Source: Bacteroidales bacterium | Lineage (GTDB): Bacteria > Bacteroidota > Bacteroidia > Bacteroidales > VadinHA17 | Length of the DNA stretch: 64,000 nucleotides | Assembly: GCA_029932855.1 (NCBI GenBank) | Contig: JAOZPG010000008.1 | Span: 25,332-89,331 of the forward strand | Direction: 5' to 3' | Shown: positions 55,380 to 63,700 of the stretch, piece after piece | How the letters are laid out: each line of letters begins with the position of its first letter | How positions within the stretch are numbered: position 1 is the stretch's first letter | Position numbers and translations under genes: made by a program | The notes under the pieces: model-generated | The model's database searches: none | Told to the model about the DNA's origin: nothing | Seen by the model: the letters and a program-made list of their open reading frames with translations, nothing else

Positions 55380-57314
55380 TTACGGGTTTGGAATTAAAGC
55401 ATCTATCATATGTTCAATTTCTTTATTGGAATAAGCGGTAAGTTCAATGGCATCAACAGGACAGACCGGCAAGCACATTCCGCAGCCTTTGCATATGGAT
55501 TTATTGACCTGCGCCACAGTTTTTCCTTCTACATCCAGTTTTGAAAACGCATTATAAGGACATGCTGCTTCGCATTTCCCACACCATTCGCAAATTTGCT
55601 TGTCTACTTTGGCTACAATAGGTTCCAGTGCAAGTTCCCCGGAATTAATTAGGGAAAATGATTTGGCCGCTGCAGCAAGAGCAGAATTCATGGATTCCAT
55701 AATGTTTTTCGGGCCCTGGCTTGCTCCTGCAATGGTCACTCCGTCGATAACCGTTTCCACTGGCCGTAATTTCATGTGTATCTCATTGAAGAACTTATCC
55801 CTGCCCCGAGGAATTTTCAGCAATTCTCCTGTTGCATTATCCTTCCGGGGAACCATACCGGTAACAAGCACCACCAGGTCGGCCACCATTTCCAGGGACT
55901 TGTGCCCGGTCAATATATCATTGATTTTTACCATGGTCTTTCCATCCTGATATGTTACCACAGGCGGGTCATCTTCAAAAGATTGTAAATAAATATCACC
56001 CAGCTTTGAAGATTCTTCGTAAAGGACCTCTTGCTTGCCGTAAGTTCGTATGCCCCGGTTAAAATGATAATTATGTATTGTTTTATATTTCTTCTTTACT
56101 GTAATGGCGGTGTAAATATTGGAAGTACAACAATATCGGGAGCAATACTTGTTCTCTCCATCAAGCTGCCTGCTTCCCACACAATAGATATAAGCAATAT
56201 TCTCTATTTTCTTCCCATTATACACCAGGTTGTTGTCACAGTAATGTACAATACGCTTGAATTGTTGTAGTGTAACCACATTTTTAATTGTGCCGTAGCC
56301 GAATTCTCCTTCAGATGGTTCATAGGGGTCAAAACCTGTTGCAAGCAGGATGGAACCTACTGTCAAATCCACCTGTTTTATTTTTTGACTAAAATCGATG
56401 TGCGAGCATACTTTCTCACATTTTCCGCATCTTGTACAGTTATTCATATCTATGGCCGGGAGATGGGGGTATTCACTGGGATAATTATGATAGATGGCCT
56501 TACGGCGTGTAATGCCGAAATTAAACTCATCCGGAACCTCCACAGGACAGACGTCTATGGCTTTTTGTAATTCTTCTTCAGTACAATTAAATCTGATATA
56601 CCGGGGGCGTAGTGTAAGCTCAAGCTTAAAATTACCCACACTGCCGGAATGTTTCACTACTTCAGCTCCTGTATATAGTGTAATATTCCGGTGCTTCATC
56701 AACTCGTTATATAGTCTTGTAACCAGTTCTTTACCTGTTTCATCTGTCATGCAGAGGGTATCCCACTGAGATACTCTTCCGCCAACAAAATGCTCTTTTT
56801 CAATTAAATACACATCCGACCCGGCTTCAGCAAGTTCAATAGCTGCCCTGAGTCCCGCCACTCCTCCCCCAATGACTGCAACCGCTTTTGTAGCTTTTAT
56901 CTTCAGGGGTTCCAACGATTCGGCTTCCCGAACTTTTGCTATGGCTGCCTTAACAATGCGAATTGCCTTATCAGTAGCTCCCGCCTTATTGTCTGAATGG
57001 GCCCATGATACCTGTTCCCGAATATTAGCATGTACATAATTATATTTATTTAATCCTGCTCTTTCAACTACAGCCCTGAATGTAATAAGATGTAGCATGG
57101 GAGAACAAGAGGCTACTACTACACCGTCCAGCTTCTGAGCAAGAATATCATCTACCATTTCTTTTTGGTTAGAGTCGGCACAGGCGAACATGGTTGTTTT
57201 TGCCAGACATATTCCCTCATCATTTTCAATAGCAGTGCGAACTTTTTCAACATCTACATAATCAGAAATGTTACCACCACAATGACATACATATACTCCT
57301 ATTTTCTTATTCAT
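55380..57314 (-). CDS. hdrA: HdrA-like FAD/Fe-S flavoprotein (heterodisulfide reductase subunit A family)
   Basis: 644 aa, the size of methanogen HdrA. Residues 1-135 form the HdrA N-terminal domain (VCHCGGNISDYVDVEKV; FACADSNQ; VVASCSPMLHLITFR). FAD motif GGGVAGLRAAIE (149-160) and FVGGRVSQWDTLC follow, with one 4Fe-4S cluster inserted at about 290-310 (CTRCGKCEKVC) and two ferredoxin motifs at the C-terminus (CEWCGKCEAACPYNAF, CKGCGMCLPVCPVDAIEL). HdrA proteins are the bifurcating or electron-distributing centre of Hdr complexes. Overlaps the upstream qmoA-like gene by ATGA (57311-57314). There is no HdrB gene nearby. Confidence 0.88.
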   Translation of the reverse strand: MNKKIGVYVCHCGGNISDYVDVEKVRTAIENDEGICLAKTTMFACADSNQKEMVDDILAQKLDGVVVASCSPMLHLITFRAVVERAGLNKYNYVHANIREQVSWAHSDNKAGATDKAIRIVKAAIAKVREAESLEPLKIKATKAVAVIGGGVAGLRAAIELAEAGSDVYLIEKEHFVGGRVSQWDTLCMTDETGKELVTRLYNELMKHRNITLYTGAEVVKHSGSVGNFKLELTLRPRYIRFNCTEEELQKAIDVCPVEVPDEFNFGITRRKAIYHNYPSEYPHLPAIDMNNCTRCGKCEKVCSHIDFSQKIKQVDLTVGSILLATGFDPYEPSEGEFGYGTIKNVVTLQQFKRIVHYCDNNLVYNGKKIENIAYIYCVGSRQLDGENKYCSRYCCTSNIYTAITVKKKYKTIHNYHFNRGIRTYGKQEVLYEESSKLGDIYLQSFEDDPPVVTYQDGKTMVKINDILTGHKSLEMVADLVVLVTGMVPRKDNATGELLKIPRGRDKFFNEIHMKLRPVETVIDGVTIAGASQGPKNIMESMNSALAAAAKSFSLINSGELALEPIVAKVDKQICEWCGKCEAACPYNAFSKLDVEGKTVAQVNKSICKGCGMCLPVCPVDAIELTAYSNKEIEHMIDALIPNP

Positions 57315-58612
57315 TTTGTATCCCTCCTTAAATAACTGGTTGCTTCAGCTGATGCAGCTCCGCCCGACAATATCGAATCGGGGATATCCATCGGACCGGA
57401 TGCGGTTCCTGCAACAAAAACGCCATCTATACTGGTTTTTGCAGGACTGGCCATCATATCTGCCTGATCCACAAAATTGAAGGGATCAAGTGTCAGGGCT
57501 TCATTTTTAAAACTCTCAGAGAGGTCCATATTTGGAAGAATACCTACTGAAAGCACTACCATATCATGTTCAGCCTCCATGATTGTTCCTTTTTCAATAT
57601 TTTCAACTCTTAGCAGTAGATTCCCGTTTTCCTTTTCGGTAATATTACCTACTTTCCCTTTGATAAATTGGACATCCATATCCTGTGCCTGAGCATAAAA
57701 CTCATTGAATCCTTTACCAAAAGCCCTGATGTGTAAATAATAGATGGTGATATCGGCCATAGGTAAGGCTCCCATTAACAGCTGGGCCTGTTTGATAGAG
57801 TACATACAGCAGATCTGGGAACAGATAGGGTTGCCAACAGATTTGTCTCTGGACCCGGTACACAGAACATAGGCGATATTATCGGGCATCTTACCGTCTC
57901 CCGGCCTTAAGATAGTATTAAAAGGGCGGGTAGGGGCCAGTTGCCGTTCCATTTGCATTGAGGTAAGTACATTTTTGAATTTACCAAAGCCATAGCGTGG
58001 AATTTTTACGGGATCGAAAAGTTCAAAACCAGTGGCTACAACCACAGATTTTACCGACAGTAAAAGATGTTCTTCCTCCATGGTAAAATCAATGCAATTA
58101 GTTGGGCAAACTCGTTCACAGGCTCCACACAGTGTACAGTTTTCAATATCGATGGCAGCTGCCCTGGGACTGGCGATACTGAAAGGGACATATGCTGCTT
58201 TGCGACCTACCATACCATACTGGTATTCATCGGTTATGCTTACAGGACATGCTTCTTCGCACAACTGGCATCCCGTGCAATCATCGATATGAACATACCT
58301 GGGCTTTCTAACCAGCCTGACCTCAAAATTGTGATCATCCTTTCGGATAATACTGGAGGAACGGGTACTGGTATAAATAGTAATGTTTGGGTGCCTGGCA
58401 ATTTCAGATACCTTGGGAGTTGTGATACATGCTGCGCAATCCAGGGTTGGAAAAACTTTGCTTAACAAAATCATTTTCCCCCCTATGGATAATTCCTTTT
58501 CAATAAGCAGGACCTTGTATCCAAGCTTTGCCAGGTTCAGTGCTGATTCACAACCAGCAATACCACCACCCACCACAAGTACGTCATATACCAGTCTCTC
58601 ACGTTTCTCCAT
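57311..58612 (-). CDS. QmoA-like FAD/Fe-S flavoprotein
   Basis: 433 aa, short HdrA homologue without the N-terminal domain and C-terminal ferredoxins, as in QmoA. FAD motif VVGGGIAGCESALNLA at the N-terminus, LSIGGKM, the QmoA/HdrA motif TLDCAACITTPKVSE, and two 4Fe-4S motifs, CTGCQLCEEACP and CTLCGACERVCPTNCIDF. C-terminal FAD-binding VVLSVGILPNMD and GVFVAGTASGPMDIPDSI. It should pair with the HdrA next to it to form a two-flavoprotein core. Five bases separate it from the MvhD-like gene. Confidence 0.85.
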   Translation of the reverse strand: MEKRERLVYDVLVVGGGIAGCESALNLAKLGYKVLLIEKELSIGGKMILLSKVFPTLDCAACITTPKVSEIARHPNITIYTSTRSSSIIRKDDHNFEVRLVRKPRYVHIDDCTGCQLCEEACPVSITDEYQYGMVGRKAAYVPFSIASPRAAAIDIENCTLCGACERVCPTNCIDFTMEEEHLLLSVKSVVVATGFELFDPVKIPRYGFGKFKNVLTSMQMERQLAPTRPFNTILRPGDGKMPDNIAYVLCTGSRDKSVGNPICSQICCMYSIKQAQLLMGALPMADITIYYLHIRAFGKGFNEFYAQAQDMDVQFIKGKVGNITEKENGNLLLRVENIEKGTIMEAEHDMVVLSVGILPNMDLSESFKNEALTLDPFNFVDQADMMASPAKTSIDGVFVAGTASGPMDIPDSILSGGAASAEATSYLRRDTK

Positions 58613-58617
58613 ATCAA

Positions 58618-59025
58618 TCAGTTTGATGTTTTTAATAAATTCTCAGTAAAGCTTTTTACATGCTTCACAAAAGCTTCGCTGCAAACAGAACATATTGCGG
58701 CCATTTTAAGGCGGGAAGGATCCATGCCCTTCTCTTTCATCATCTCCTGTGTTACACGGGTTAACTCGCCTGTTTTCTCCGTACAGGATTCCCCATAGGG
58801 ACAATCAGTGCCATCAGCAGCTATAAATACCCCGTCAAATCCCTGCTCAAATGCATGTAATACCCATCTGGGCTTAATGGCACTTGAACAGGGTACGGCA
58901 ATGGTATAAACAGTAGGAGGATAATGTAATTTTAGCAAGCCTGCCATATCAATGGCCGGATCGGATATTTTTTCGGTGGAAAAAACCAATATCTTAGGAC
59001 CCTCATTTAGCTTTCCACTTGCCAT
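58618..59025 (-). CDS. MvhD-like [2Fe-2S] subunit, divergent cysteine pattern
   Basis: 135 aa. Overall MvhD fold pattern: hydrophobic strand KILVFSTEKI, YPPTVYTIAVPCSSAIKPRWVLHAFEQGFDGVFIA and a Cys pair near the end. In MvhD and FrhD proteins the first strand is followed by CNWCSY, but here that position reads STEKISDPA with no cysteine; the later CHPGDCHY motif appears as DGTDCPYGESC. Remaining cysteines are C46, C75, C81, C112 and C115. MvhD normally carries electrons between a hydrogenase and HdrA; no hydrogenase genes are here, so it probably links the TusA/DsrE side or another donor to HdrA. Located 3 bp after tusA. Confidence 0.75.
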   Translation of the reverse strand: MASGKLNEGPKILVFSTEKISDPAIDMAGLLKLHYPPTVYTIAVPCSSAIKPRWVLHAFEQGFDGVFIAADGTDCPYGESCTEKTGELTRVTQEMMKEKGMDPSRLKMAAICSVCSEAFVKHVKSFTENLLKTSN

Positions 59026-59027
59026 CT

Positions 59028-59276
59028 TTATTTCTTTAAAAGAATTTTAAAAAAGCCGGCTTCCTCAATAGTTCCAAGGTATTCAAATCCTTTTTTTGTA
59101 CACCATTTCGGAATATCACGTCTTGTTCCCTCATCGGCTGAAAGTACTTCCATGATCTGTCCCTTTTCAATTTCACCGATTGCCTTCTTTGCTGCCAGGA
59201 GTGGTCCCGGGCAGGAAGTTCCCCTTGCATCCACCACTTTATCAGCAGTAATATTTTCTAAATTTTCTGTGCTCAT
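59028..59276 (-). CDS. tusA: TusA-family sulfurtransferase
   Basis: 82 aa, single domain. Active-site cysteine C22 in GTSCPGPLL, and a second conserved-position cysteine C59 in IPKWCTKKG. TusA proteins carry sulfur as a persulfide to acceptors such as DsrE or, in sulfur oxidisers, sHdr enzymes. Placement between dsrE and the Hdr-type genes points to energy metabolism of sulfur rather than tRNA thiolation. Confidence 0.92.
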   Translation of the reverse strand: MSTENLENITADKVVDARGTSCPGPLLAAKKAIGEIEKGQIMEVLSADEGTRRDIPKWCTKKGFEYLGTIEEAGFFKILLKK

Positions 59277-59295
59277 TTTTGTTTTGATTTAAAGT

Positions 59296-59733
59296 TTAAA
59301 TAAACAGGTTGATATCAGCATCTTCAGCTGAAGACATATATTCACCAATACCGCAAATATCATCGGCCAGGTCAATAAAGTCATCCAGTTTTTCACCATG
59401 CCAGACTTTTCCCGCAAAACCACAAATGTGAATTTTTACATTGGTCATTTCCTTTGCTGTGCGAAATGCTTCAGTCCAGTGAGGAGCATTGAGTCTTTTC
59501 AGGGAAGCCAGGAAGTCATCTTTTTTGTCAGTGATTTCGGATACGCGATCATTGACCATTGCATTTTCCTTTTTAAACGCAAATGCTGCCTGCAGGAGTA
59601 CGTAAATTTCAACTTCCATTTCCTCGGCAGCGGCTCCGCCGAGGATTACACCGGCTGCGGTAAGTTTATCAACGCTGCCGGAAAAAAGTGCTAAGGTTAA
59701 TTTTTTTGCCATTTTTTTGTTTTTAAGATTCAT
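59296..59733 (-). CDS. DsrE-family sulfur carrier protein
   Basis: 145 aa if started at the ATG at 59733 (MNLKNKK), or 138 aa from MAKKL at 59712; longer upstream starts would run into the promoter. Pattern of the DsrE/DsrF-like fold: KKLTLALFSGSVDKLTAAGVI, a Rossmann-like first strand, and MTNVKIHICGFAGKVWHGE with C104 in the place of the catalytic cysteine of DsrE2/DsrE3 proteins (C-x-M-S-x-D-x-M-type motif). A second cysteine is C127. It probably exchanges persulfide with TusA in the cytosol. First gene of the operon, preceded by a good promoter. Confidence 0.8.
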   Translation of the reverse strand: MNLKNKKMAKKLTLALFSGSVDKLTAAGVILGGAAAEEMEVEIYVLLQAAFAFKKENAMVNDRVSEITDKKDDFLASLKRLNAPHWTEAFRTAKEMTNVKIHICGFAGKVWHGEKLDDFIDLADDICGIGEYMSSAEDADINLFI

Positions 59734-59772
59734 TGTTAAATGTTCCGAATTATTGTTAACTAATTCACAGTA

Positions 59773-59803
59773 CAAAACTATTGGAGTAATTACTTTGTTC
59801 CAA
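59773..59803 (-). promoter_or_regulatory. Bacteroidota-type promoter for the dsrE-tusA-hdr operon
   Basis: On the minus strand TTG (59803-59801), exactly 20 nt, then TAGTTTTG (59780-59773). Predicted start near 59767, about 34 nt before the dsrE ATG at 59733. Confidence 0.7.
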
Positions 59804-59834
59804 TTATCCTGGTGTGAGACTTGATATATAAAAA

Positions 59835-59850
59835 TGTGATTTGTATTACA
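59835..59850. promoter_or_regulatory. CRP-like operator between dsrE operon and crp-family gene
   Basis: TGTGATTTGTATTACA fits TGTGA-N6-TCACA with one mismatch in the right half; with flanks AATGTGAT and ATTACATT (59833-59852) the two arms agree at 7 of 8 positions. It is centred about 76 bp upstream of the predicted dsrE start and about 38 bp upstream of the predicted regulator start. The adjacent regulator has an R-E-x-V-x-R recognition helix, which in E. coli CRP reads TGTGA. Confidence 0.65.
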
Positions 59851-59866
59851 TTCATTTTCATTTTTA

Positions 59867-59874
59867 TACATTTG
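59867..59874 (+). promoter_or_regulatory. Candidate promoter -7 element for the Crp/Fnr gene
   Basis: TACATTTG fits TAnnTTTG, 28 nt before the ATG at 59903. A TTTG at 59840-59843, inside the CRP-like site, is 23 nt upstream, slightly longer than the usual spacing. The operator thus covers the -33 position, which suggests autoregulation. Confidence 0.5.
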
Positions 59875-59902
59875 TGATAATGAATTAATATAAAAGCTCA
59901 GA

Positions 59903-60586
59903 ATGGATAAAATGGATATATGTAAATTTTGTCAGACTAAGTCGGAAGCTACTAATAAGCTGGCTGAAAATGAGATTGAAGAGCTCGGACATAATTGTGT
60001 TTCCGTAGATTTTGAGAAGGGCGAAATTATTTTCAAGCAGGATGCCCTTTCTTCAAATGTGATTTATATCCGGGAAGGTTTAGTTAAGGTTCATATAAAA
60101 GGACCTGACAGAGATCAGATACTAAAAATAGCAAAGGGGCCCACCTATCTTGGTATACCTACGACCATTGGGGATAAGGTGAATAATTACTCTGCCACAG
60201 CCCTTAGCGGGACATCTGTATGCTTTGTTGACATTGCTACCTTTAAGCATTTAATTGAGAATAATAGCGGGTTTGCTTATGAGATCATACAGGATTTGTG
60301 TAAAAAGGAGCTCTCTCATTATCACCGTTGTGTAAAACAGCTTCAAAAGCATAGCGCCGGCCGGGTAGCTGATGCACTGCTGTTTTTTGCTGATGAAATT
60401 TTTCAGGATGATAATTTCTACCTGCCGCTCACGAGGAATGAACTGGGAGATCTTACGGGGAATTCCCGTGAAAATGTTTCCAGGATACTTGCTGATTTTA
60501 ATCAGCAAGAGATAATACAATTGAAAGGAAGATCTGTTAACATTGTGAACCGCAAGTTACTGGAAGAGATTGGGAAGAGAGGATAG
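59903..60586 (+). CDS. Crp/Fnr-family transcriptional regulator
   Basis: 227 aa. Cyclic-nucleotide-binding-like beta-roll (about 22-125), a dimerisation helix (about 127-160), and a Crp-type winged HTH (about 165-225) with recognition helix NSRENVSRIL: R189, E190 and R194 match the CRP residues that bind TGTGA. The N-terminus has C7-x2-C10 (ICKFCQTK), reminiscent of FNR cluster ligands, and other cysteines at 32, 107, 133 and 143; whether it holds a cluster is unknown. The roll lacks an obvious cAMP phosphate-cassette RxxxA-type signature. Divergent from the dsrE-hdr operon and its likely regulator. Confidence 0.88.
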   Translation: MDKMDICKFCQTKSEATNKLAENEIEELGHNCVSVDFEKGEIIFKQDALSSNVIYIREGLVKVHIKGPDRDQILKIAKGPTYLGIPTTIGDKVNNYSATALSGTSVCFVDIATFKHLIENNSGFAYEIIQDLCKKELSHYHRCVKQLQKHSAGRVADALLFFADEIFQDDNFYLPLTRNELGDLTGNSRENVSRILADFNQQEIIQLKGRSVNIVNRKLLEEIGKRG

Positions 60587-60682
60587 GAAACAGGCTTATA
60601 AACTCATGGATGCAGGGTTTAGTTTTTTCGATAAATGCGTAAAAAGTTCATGCTTTTTTAAATTTTTATTATTATATTAAAC

Positions 60683-60709
60683 AAGAATAAAAGGTCTGAA
60701 TTTATTCTT
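60683..60709. repeat. AT-rich inverted repeat between the regulator and the activase gene
   Basis: AAGAATAAA (60683-60691) and TTTATTCTT (60701-60709) are exact reverse complements with a 9-nt loop. It sits in the 183-bp gap after the Crp/Fnr stop, where no promoter or terminator of standard form was recognised. It might be a weak terminator or an operator. Confidence 0.3.
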
Positions 60710-60769
60710 ATAAATAATACTGATTTACCAGGTCTGTGAAAAATATAGTTATTTATTAATATTTTCATT

Positions 60770-63700
60770 ATGGACAGAAATCTTTATTTAGGTCTCGATC
60801 TGGGATCAATTTCAGTCAATACCGTAATTTTAAATGCCAAATGGGAAATAATTGAGAATCGTTATGATTATTGCCATGGCAAACCTTTCCACATTCTTAA
60901 GACTATACTTACAGATATTTATCAAAAATATCCGGCAAAGTATATCAGAGAAATTGCTATTACCGGCTCTGGTGGCGAGTTGGCAGCAGAACTCATAGGG
61001 GGACAATATGTTAATGAGATAATTGCCCAGTCCTCGTCGGTTGCAAGGCTATACCCGGGTGTAAAAACTGTGATAGAGATGGGTGGAGAGGACTCCAAGC
61101 TTATTTTTATGCAGGAGGGAGGGAACGGAAAGATCAGCCGTCTTTCAGACTTTACCTTAAATAATCTTTGTGCTGCAGGGACCGGTTCTTTCCTTGATCA
61201 GCAGGCAAAAAGAATAGGGATTTCAATTGAGAAAGAGTTTGGGGAACTTGCATTGAAATCGGAAGACCCACCACGAATAGCCGGGCGGTGCAGTGTATTT
61301 GCCAAATCAGACATGATCCATCTCCAGCAGATAGCTACGCCTGTACACGATATTGTGGCCGGATTATGTTTTGCGGTAGCCCGCAATTTCATAAGTAGCC
61401 TGGCTAAGGGTAAAAAACTTGAGTTTCCGGTTCTGTTCCAGGGAGGCGTAGCAGCAAATGCAGGTGTTGTGAGGGCATTCAAAGAGCTGCTAAAAGCCGG
61501 AGACGATAATCTCATTATTCCTGAGCATTATGCTTCAATGGGTGCAATTGGAGCGGTTTACCATATAGCAGGAAAAGAAGACAAGAAACATCTTCCATAT
61601 AAAGGTATAGAAAAGCTGCATGAATATCTTACAGGCGAGCATGAGAGGGGAAGCTGGCATGAAAAACTTATTAAATCGGATGCTGAATATAAAAAGAATG
61701 TTACTCCCATACCCAAAGCTGTGGATAAGCTTGAGGTTTACCTCGGACTTGATATAGGCTCGCTTAGCACCAACCTTGTCCTTATAGATAAAGATAATAA
61801 TGTAATTGCCAGGAGATATCTGCCTACTGCAAGTAAGCCCATTGAAGCCATAAGAAAGGGAATGCAGGAGATATATGAAGAGACAGGGAGCAGGGTAAAG
61901 GTTGCAGCTGCGGGAACAACAGGTTCTGGAAGGTATTTAACAGGGGATTTTATTGGTGCGGATGTTATTAGGAATGAAATAACTGCCCAGGCAACGGCAG
62001 CCATTGCTCATGACCCGGATGTTGATACAATATTTGAGATAGGAGGACAGGATTCGAAATATATTAGTATAAAAAATTCTGTAGTTGTGGACTTTGAGAT
62101 GAATAAGGTTTGTGCTGCGGGTACCGGTTCATTCCTTGAAGAACAGGCTGAGAAACTTGATATAAACATTCAAGAAGAATTCGGAAACCTGGCCCTGGGT
62201 GCAGAAAAGCCTGCAACCCTGGGTGACAGATGTACAGTTTTTATGGATTCGGACCTGAATTCCCAGCAGCAGAAAGGAGTTGAGAAGGATAACCTGGTAG
62301 CGGGACTGGCTTATTCCATAGTTCAAAACTATATTCAGAAAGTAGTAAGGAAGAAAAAGATAGGAGAAAAGATCTTTTTCCAGGGAGGAGTTACCAATAA
62401 TAAGGCTGTTGTTGCTGCTTTTGAAAAAATTACCGGGAAAAAGATAATTGTTCCCCCTCATTTCGATGTTACGGGAGCCATAGGTGCAGCTATACTGGCA
62501 AGGGAATCTATGACAGAGGGCAAGGAAACACGCTTTAAGGGTTTTGATATAAGCAAGATACCCTACAAGGTTGATAAGTTTACATGTAAGAGCTGTTCGA
62601 ATATGTGTGAGATACGCAGGCTAAGGATAGAGGGAGAAAAGAAGCCATTGTATTATGGCGGGAGATGTGAATTATGGGAAGTTGAGGAAAGGAAGGGCAG
62701 GGGTGAAGGAATAGCTAATTTGTTTGAAGAAAGGCTGAATTACCTGCTCGACGGCTTTGAGGAGCAGGAGAAAGATGATCGCATAAGTATTGGTATTCCA
62801 AGAGCATTAATGGTTTTCTATCAGCAGTTTCCTTTCTGGAGAACCTTCTTCGAGGAACTTGGATTCAGGGTAGTGTTATCGCCAGAATCGGATAACCAGC
62901 TCATTAAGAAAGCCCTGAGTATAATAGTTGCAGAAACTTGTTTTCCCGTAGAGCTTATGCATGGTCACATCCTGGATCTGCTGGAAACGGAAAATGTAGA
63001 TTATGTGTTTACTCCATTCATTATAAATGCCAGGGCTGAAGAGGGAAATCCTACTAATAATCCAAACTGTCCCTGGATACAGACATATCCCTTTATGGTA
63101 AAGGCGGTAATAAACGATAAGCAGATGAAAGACCGCTTGCTGGTGCCAAGCCTTAATTTCAGGTATTTTGGGAGAGTGCTTAACAAAGAACTTTCCGGTT
63201 TTATGAAGCAGAAGTTCGGTATAGATAAAAATAAAGTAATAAGAGCTATTGAAAAGGCAGACAGGAAGCAAATTGAGTTTGAGAATAAACTTGTGCTGAG
63301 GGGGCAGGAGGTGCTGGACAATCTTCCCGAAGACAAGGAAGCCCTGGTAATAGTAGGACGACCATACAACACAGGAGATCCGGCCCTGAACCTGAGTATG
63401 GTGGAAAAGCTTATCAGCCAGGATGTATTGCCAATACCCACCGATTACCTTCCTCTTGGCAGTGAACATATCTTTAAGGATTATCCGCAGATGTACTGGA
63501 CCAACGGGCAGAAAATACTTGCGGCTGCAAGGGTGGTGGCGAATGATACAAGGCTGCACGCTGTTTACATGGGAAATTTCAGGTGTGGTGCAGATTCATT
63601 CCTTGCACATTTCTTCCACGAGGAAATGAAGGGAAAACCATATCTGGAGCTGGAGATCGATGAACATAGTGCTGATGCGGGTATGATAACCAGGTATGAG

